A DNA stretch of 64,000 nucleotides, from positions 28,828 through 92,827 of the forward strand of contig JAUIFJ010000017.1 of NCBI GenBank assembly GCA_030429345.1, in the 5' to 3' direction. The notes beneath the pieces are model-generated. The model was given only the letters and a program-made list of their open reading frames with translations. It was not told where the DNA came from and did no database searches. Shown here in pieces: positions 60,814-64,000 of the stretch (position 1 is its first letter; each line of letters starts with the position of its first letter). The translations under genes were made by a program, and so were the position numbers. Source of the stretch: a bacterium. Lineage in GTDB: Bacteria; CAIWAD01.

Positions 60814-61929
60814 TCAGGGAGCGCCACCGGCCTCCCCGGCACAGTTGCGCACTCCCTTGAAGCCGTGCTCCCCGGGAAAGAAGCGCTTGCCCAGCCTCAA
60901 GGCCACATGCACCAGGCCGATCAGCACGGGAACTTCCACCAGGGGACCGATCACGGCGGCCAGCGCGGCTCCGTGATGCAGGCCGAAAGTGGCGACGGCG
61001 ACGGCGATCGCCAGCTCGAAGTTGTTGGATGCGGCGGTGAAACTCAGGGTGACGGTCTGGCCGTAGCTCGCGCCCACCTTGTGCGACATGAACCAGGAGA
61101 CGAAGAACATCAGTACGAAATAGATCAGCAGCGGCACGGCGATCCGCAGCACGTCGAAGGGCAGCTGCAGGATGCGCTCGCCCTGCAGCGAGAACATGAG
61201 CACGATGGTGAACAGCAGCGCCACCAGGGTCAGCGGGCTGATGCGCGGGATGAAGACGCCTTCGTACCACTCGCGGCCTCGGGATTTCAGCAGCAGGAAC
61301 CGTGTCACCATGCCGGCCAGGAAGGGGATCCCCAGGTAGATGAAGACGCTCTGCGCGATCTCGCCGATCGTGATGTCTACGGTGACACCTTCCAGCCCGA
61401 ACCAGGTCGGCAACACGCTGAGGAAGAGCCAGGCGTAGACGGAGTACAGCAGCACCTGGAAGATCGAGTTGAAGGCAACGAGGCCGGCGCAGTACTCGCT
61501 GTCGCCGTCGGCCAGGTCGTTCCAGACGATGACCATGGCGATGCAGCGTGCCAGGCCGATCAGGATCAGGCCGACCATGTACTCCGGCTTGTCGTGCAGG
61601 AAGGCCAGGGCCAGGGCGAACATCAGGATCGGGCCGACGACCCAGTTCTGCACCAGCGAGAGCCCGAGCACCTTCGTGTTGCGGAAGACCGGCCCCAGCT
61701 CCTCGTAGCGCACCTTGGCCAGCGGCGGGTACATCATCAGGATCAGGCCGATGGCGATCGGCAGCGAGGTCGTGCCGACGCTCATCGAGTCGATGGTCGC
61801 CACCCACTCCGGCGAGAGCGCGCCCAGCCCCACGCCGAGGGCCATGGCGACGAAGATCCACAGCGTGAGCCAGCGGTCAAGAAAAGACAAGCGCTTCGGC
61901 GCGGCCTGTGCGACAGGGGCATCAGCCAC
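60814..61929 (-). CDS. acr3: Arsenite efflux transporter Acr3 (BASS family)
   Basis: A 371-residue membrane protein with about ten segments. [43 protein letters not shown] with the conserved Cys needed for arsenite, and [22 protein letters not shown] identify Acr3. It exports arsenite. The GTG at 61929 has GGAGGT upstream and overlaps the arsC stop by 8 bases; an earlier in-frame ATG (61980) would add an unrelated leader. Together with arsC and arsR it forms an arsenic resistance operon. The gene symbol arsB is sometimes used for it, though the family is different. Confidence 0.95.
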   Translation of the reverse strand: MADAPVAQAAPKRLSFLDRWLTLWIFVAMALGVGLGALSPEWVATIDSMSVGTTSLPIAIGLILMMYPPLAKVRYEELGPVFRNTKVLGLSLVQNWVVGPILMFALALAFLHDKPEYMVGLILIGLARCIAMVIVWNDLADGDSEYCAGLVAFNSIFQVLLYSVYAWLFLSVLPTWFGLEGVTVDITIGEIAQSVFIYLGIPFLAGMVTRFLLLKSRGREWYEGVFIPRISPLTLVALLFTIVLMFSLQGERILQLPFDVLRIAVPLLIYFVLMFFVSWFMSHKVGASYGQTVTLSFTAASNNFELAIAVAVATFGLHHGAALAAVIGPLVEVPVLIGLVHVALRLGKRFFPGEHGFKGVRNCAGEAGGAP

Positions 61930-62365
61930 GGGACACCTCCAGCAGTTCGGGCAGTTCGCGCAGCCAGTCGCGGATCTCATCGCGCACGCGGCGGTAGACG
62001 GGAAGGATCTGCTCCTCGTCCACCATGTCCTTCGTCAGTCCAGGAGGATCGTCGAAGCTGCGGTGCATCACACGTGCGCTGCCGGGAAAGACCGGGCAGG
62101 CCTCGGCCGCGTTGTCGCACACGGTCAGCACAAGGTTGAATTCCAGGCTTCCCAGCTCGGTCAGCAGCTTGGAACTGTGCCCTTCCATGGAAACGCCGGC
62201 CTCCTGCATCACCGCCAGGGCGCGGGGATTGAGGCCGTGTTTCTCCACACCTGCGGAAGCAACCGCCCAGCGCTCGCCGTGAAAGAGGCGCGCCCAGCCC
62301 TCGGCCATCTGGCTGCGACAGCTGTTGCCGGTGCAGAGGATCAGCAGTTTCGGTTTCAGCAGCAT
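61922..62365 (-). CDS. arsC: Arsenate reductase ArsC, thioredoxin-linked type
   Basis: A 147-residue low-molecular-weight phosphatase-fold reductase. The P-loop is CTGNSCR (Cys11 to Arg17), and Cys83 and Cys90 in [10 protein letters not shown] are the redox pair of the thioredoxin-coupled class, as in S. aureus pI258 ArsC. It reduces arsenate to arsenite for export by Acr3. Its start overlaps the arsR stop by 10 bases. DPPGL at about residue 107 is the general acid loop region. Confidence 0.95.
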   Translation of the reverse strand: MLLKPKLLILCTGNSCRSQMAEGWARLFHGERWAVASAGVEKHGLNPRALAVMQEAGVSMEGHSSKLLTELGSLEFNLVLTVCDNAAEACPVFPGSARVMHRSFDDPPGLTKDMVDEEQILPVYRRVRDEIRDWLRELPELLEVSRG

Positions 62366-62697
62366 GGGGCCAATCCTTTCGTTTCGATGTGGTTCTGCAG
62401 GATCCGGGACAGCTTCCGGCGTTCCGAGTCCAGTTCCGGCATGTCAAGCAGCAGGGCCAGCAGGGCATCCTTTCCCGAATCAGCTAGCCGGAAATGCACC
62501 CATTTCCCCTGCCGCCGCGCCTCGAGGAATCCCGCGTCCCGTAGCAGGGCCACATGCCGCGAAAGGGTCGAGGCGGCCAGCCCCAGCAGGTCCTGCAGGT
62601 GGCAGAGGCAGAGTTCCTCTTCCAGTTGCAGCAGGGCCAGGATCTTCAGCCGGGTCTCGTCGGCCAGGGCCGCAAAGCGGCGACGCAGGGTTTCCAC
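62356..62697 (-). CDS. arsR: Arsenic-responsive repressor ArsR
   Basis: A 113-residue ArsR/SmtB repressor. RFAALADETRLKILALL precedes ELCLCHLQ, the metal-binding ELCVCDL-type motif with Cys30 and Cys32, and LGLAASTLSRHVALLRDAGFL is the recognition helix. GLAPCC at the end may add ligands. It would leave DNA when As(III) binds. GTG 62697 has AAGGAGGG upstream; longer upstream frames are not conserved. It is the first gene of the ars operon. Confidence 0.94.
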   Translation of the reverse strand: METLRRRFAALADETRLKILALLQLEEELCLCHLQDLLGLAASTLSRHVALLRDAGFLEARRQGKWVHFRLADSGKDALLALLLDMPELDSERRKLSRILQNHIETKGLAPCC

Positions 62698-62706
62698 GAT
62701 CCCTCC

Positions 62707-62724
62707 TTTCGCGAATTGACGAAA
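62707..62724. promoter_or_regulatory. Candidate ArsR operator
   Basis: TTTCG (62707-62711) and CGAAA (62720-62724) form an inverted repeat with an 8-base spacer, just upstream of the arsR ribosome binding site. ArsR operators are dyads at this kind of position. The match is short. Confidence 0.35.
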
Positions 62725-62761
62725 TGTACGACAGGCAAATGCCCAGGGCAAGGGGCGCGAT

Positions 62762-62808
62762 GAAGAACTCGCACGGAGGGCACTGAGAAGACTGAGGACA
62801 CAGAGGGT
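62762..62808. repeat. Interspersed CTCCGTG-rich repeat, copy 2
   Basis: On the minus strand it reads CTCTGTGTCCTCAGTCTTC..., ending in CCCTCCGTGCGAGTTCTTCA, similar to 45341-45388. The best-preserved part is CTCCGTGCGAG(C/T)TCTTCA. Confidence 0.5.
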
Positions 62809-62882
62809 GTGGAACAAAAAGGCTCCGACCGCAAGAGAGCGCCCGACCAAATACCACAACCGACCGTGAAACGGCCGTGGAA

Positions 62883-62913
62883 TCCATCCCGCATGTGAAA
62901 CATGCGGGATGGA
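62883..62913. other. Perfect 13-bp hairpin
   Basis: TCCATCCCGCATG (62883-62895) and CATGCGGGATGGA (62901-62913) pair completely around loop TGAAA. It lies in the arsR/lipoprotein gap without a T-run. It may be a regulatory or transcript-stability element. Confidence 0.5.
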
Positions 62914-63004
62914 ATGGCGGCCCCCAAACAGGGCCACCATCTTCCGGTAGACGAACAGTCTTGTGCCCGGTTTCCCGAGTGACGCAGTCCAAGCAAGCTT
63001 GGGT

Positions 63005-63020
63005 ATTCAGAACTCTGAAT
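63005..63020. promoter_or_regulatory. 7-bp dyad upstream of the lipoprotein gene
   Basis: ATTCAGA (63005-63011) and TCTGAAT (63014-63020) form a near-contiguous palindrome about 100 bases before the ATG at 63119. An operator is possible. Confidence 0.3.
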
Positions 63021-63118
63021 TCCCTATTCTTCTCAGTCGATACTCCCTTTCATGCCATCCTGAACTGCTCCACGCGGAAAGGGAAAGTGAATCACTTGCG
63101 CCATGAGGAGGGAATACC

Positions 63119-63922
63119 ATGCGCACACATCTGACACTTGCGACCGGTCTTCTCGTCACCAGCCTGCTGCTGGGCCTGACGGGCTGCTCCGATGACGACG
63201 AGGACGCGACGATCACGATCGCCCCTGCACACACCACGGGCACGACCGGCGCCGACGGCACGGTGACCCTGGACCTGGCGGAGTACGACATCGCCGTGAC
63301 GGTCGAAGCCGACGGCAACGGAGCGGAGGGCGTCTCCGTCGAGCTCTACCATGGCTCTTCCCTGGCCCTGGTCTGGGCCAGCATCGAAGGGTACTACAAC
63401 AATTTCGCGCTGCTCAACCTCGCCAGCGTGAACGGCGACCAGGCGCTGACCATCGAACTGGTCGAGCAGGGCATCGAGTACTACGAATGGAACGTGGATC
63501 CGGCCCTGATCAGCCTGCTCTACTCCGACGCCTCCTTCGTCGAGCACTGCGGCGAGGGCACCCTGGAGGATCTCTTCGGCCAGGCCGGCTCGCTGGGGGA
63601 TTTCGTCTTCTTCCGTGTATACGGCGGCGGCGCCGCGCTGCGCGAGGGCAACATCTCCGTCGGATTCGACATCGATGGCCTGTCCTACGCGGCCTTCCAG
63701 GAGCTGGCCTTCGGGCTCTTCGGATTCATTCCGCAGGATATCTTCGAATACTGCTACTACACCCTGGAACTGGAGGGCACGACCTTCGTGCTGCCGACCC
63801 TGCACATCGGGACCATCGTGCAGCAGGGCACGCCCTACGCCTACAAGTTCATCCTGACCTGGGGCGAGAACCCCCCGTCAAGTCCAAAACTGTGTGCAAA
63901 TTCAACTGGCCTTCCGAAGTGA
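63119..63922 (+). CDS. Lipoprotein, 3' end replaced by an insertion sequence
   Basis: A 267-residue open frame. The signal peptide has lipobox LTGC (Cys at about residue 23) followed by acidic residues. The rest is beta-rich without a family I recognise (TLDLAEYDIAVTVEADGNGAEGVSVELYHGSSL). ATG 63119 has AGGAGGGAATACC upstream. The last 14 residues (SSPKLCANSTGLPK) are coded by sequence that looks like the end of an IS256-type element starting near 63877, so the native C-terminus is probably lost and this copy may be inactive. Confidence 0.7.
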   Translation: MRTHLTLATGLLVTSLLLGLTGCSDDDEDATITIAPAHTTGTTGADGTVTLDLAEYDIAVTVEADGNGAEGVSVELYHGSSLALVWASIEGYYNNFALLNLASVNGDQALTIELVEQGIEYYEWNVDPALISLLYSDASFVEHCGEGTLEDLFGQAGSLGDFVFFRVYGGGAALREGNISVGFDIDGLSYAAFQELAFGLFGFIPQDIFEYCYYTLELEGTTFVLPTLHIGTIVQQGTPYAYKFILTWGENPPSSPKLCANSTGLPK

Positions 63923-64000
63923 TAGCATTTCAAGTAATTCAGGATTGAGGTAGCGGCGCTCACTCCGCCACTCTTCATCCTGCTCAACGGTCAGCGCTGT
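63877..64000 (-). mobile_element. IS256-type insertion sequence, left end only
   Basis: From about 63877 the sequence changes: a GTCAAGTCCAAAACTGTGTG motif resembling a terminal inverted repeat is followed by the C-terminus of an IS256-family transposase on the minus strand. The element continues beyond the window. The exact boundary and the target duplication cannot be seen. It is inserted near the 3' end of the lipoprotein gene. Confidence 0.75.
63902..64000 (-). CDS. IS256 (mutator) family transposase, C-terminal fragment
   Basis: Only the last 32 residues and stop are visible. TALTVEQDEEWRSERRYLNP matches the closing part of IS256/mutator-type transposases, where TAL.VEQ.EEW....RYL is typical. 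The catalytic DDE residues lie outside the window. The gene is cut by the window edge, so completeness cannot be judged. Codon use is more AT-rich than its neighbours, consistent with transfer. Confidence 0.85.
   Translation of the reverse strand, partial: TALTVEQDEEWRSERRYLNPELLEMLSLRKAS

Larger units (their letters stand above)
62725..63118. other. Intergenic region between arsR and the lipoprotein gene
   Basis: About 390 bases with no supported gene. It holds copy 2 of the CCGTG-rich repeat, a 13-bp hairpin, and near 63005 a small dyad. The ribosome binding site of the 63119 gene (AGGAGGG) is at 63105. Open frames here do not show coding character. Confidence 0.5.

Overview
The window is GC-rich, densely coded DNA from a Gram-negative bacterium. 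Evidence for an outer membrane is a complete Tol-Pal set, lipoproteins with lipoboxes and several secreted proteins. The GlmU-like protein (best known from Bacteroidota), the secreted lamin-tail and FG-GAP proteins with Asn/Asp-Gly-rich repeats, and the TonB-plug/VWA hybrid suggest a lineage in or near the FCB superphylum, perhaps one of its uncultured high-GC candidate phyla. The window has no rRNA, so this placement is inference.

Layout. 1-1.5 kb: 3' part of a DUF2723 membrane protein. 2.0-11.9 kb: one long minus-strand run, parA-parB-glmU-like-glcD-pal-tolQ-tolR-tolA/tonB-tolB-cation exporter-ybgF. It combines chromosome partitioning with outer-membrane constriction, and a CDF metal transporter sits inside the Tol genes. 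12.1-16.4 kb: a plus-strand run of two VOC proteins, a SlyD-type isomerase, a YdeP/FdhF-like molybdoenzyme and FdhD. 16.4-29.3 kb: a looser region with DUF2442, DUF6624, a secreted VWA protein, thioesterase, glutamyl-Q tRNA synthetase, SppA and two large secreted proteins, ending in tRNA-Pro.

29.3-42.5 kb: a minus-strand translation/RNA operon, rimP-nusA-ylxQ-infB-rbfA-truB-ribF-rpsO-pnp, running on into an M16 peptidase, dUTPase, polysaccharide deacetylase and a MerR regulator. 42.7-43.5 kb: a membrane TPR protein and tRNA-Arg. 43.7-45.3 kb: a secreted PEGA protein. 45.5-57.7 kb: a minus-strand division and cell-wall (dcw) cluster, mraZ-STAS-like-rsmH-ftsL-ftsI-murF-ftsW-murB-ftsQ-ftsA-ftsA2-ftsZ. 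It lacks mraY and murC/D/E/G but has two ftsA genes. 58-62.7 kb: an ArsR-DUF2087 regulator, rlmH, rarA and an arsR-arsC-acr3 arsenic operon. 63.1-64 kb: a lipoprotein gene whose 3' end runs into an IS256-type element at the window edge.

The most unusual sequence-level signal is a scattered palindrome, GTATAC. I count 30 copies by eye against about 6 expected from base composition. They occur in all three reading frames and force rare codons. A second word family around GTGNNAC appears to be the main place where AGA, TCA and ACA codons occur. Other points of interest are the tandem ftsA paralogues, the STAS-like gene inside the dcw cluster, a terminator touching the rimP ribosome binding site, a protein gene whose stop codon lies inside a tRNA gene, and truB without an ordinary start codon at its expected N-terminus.
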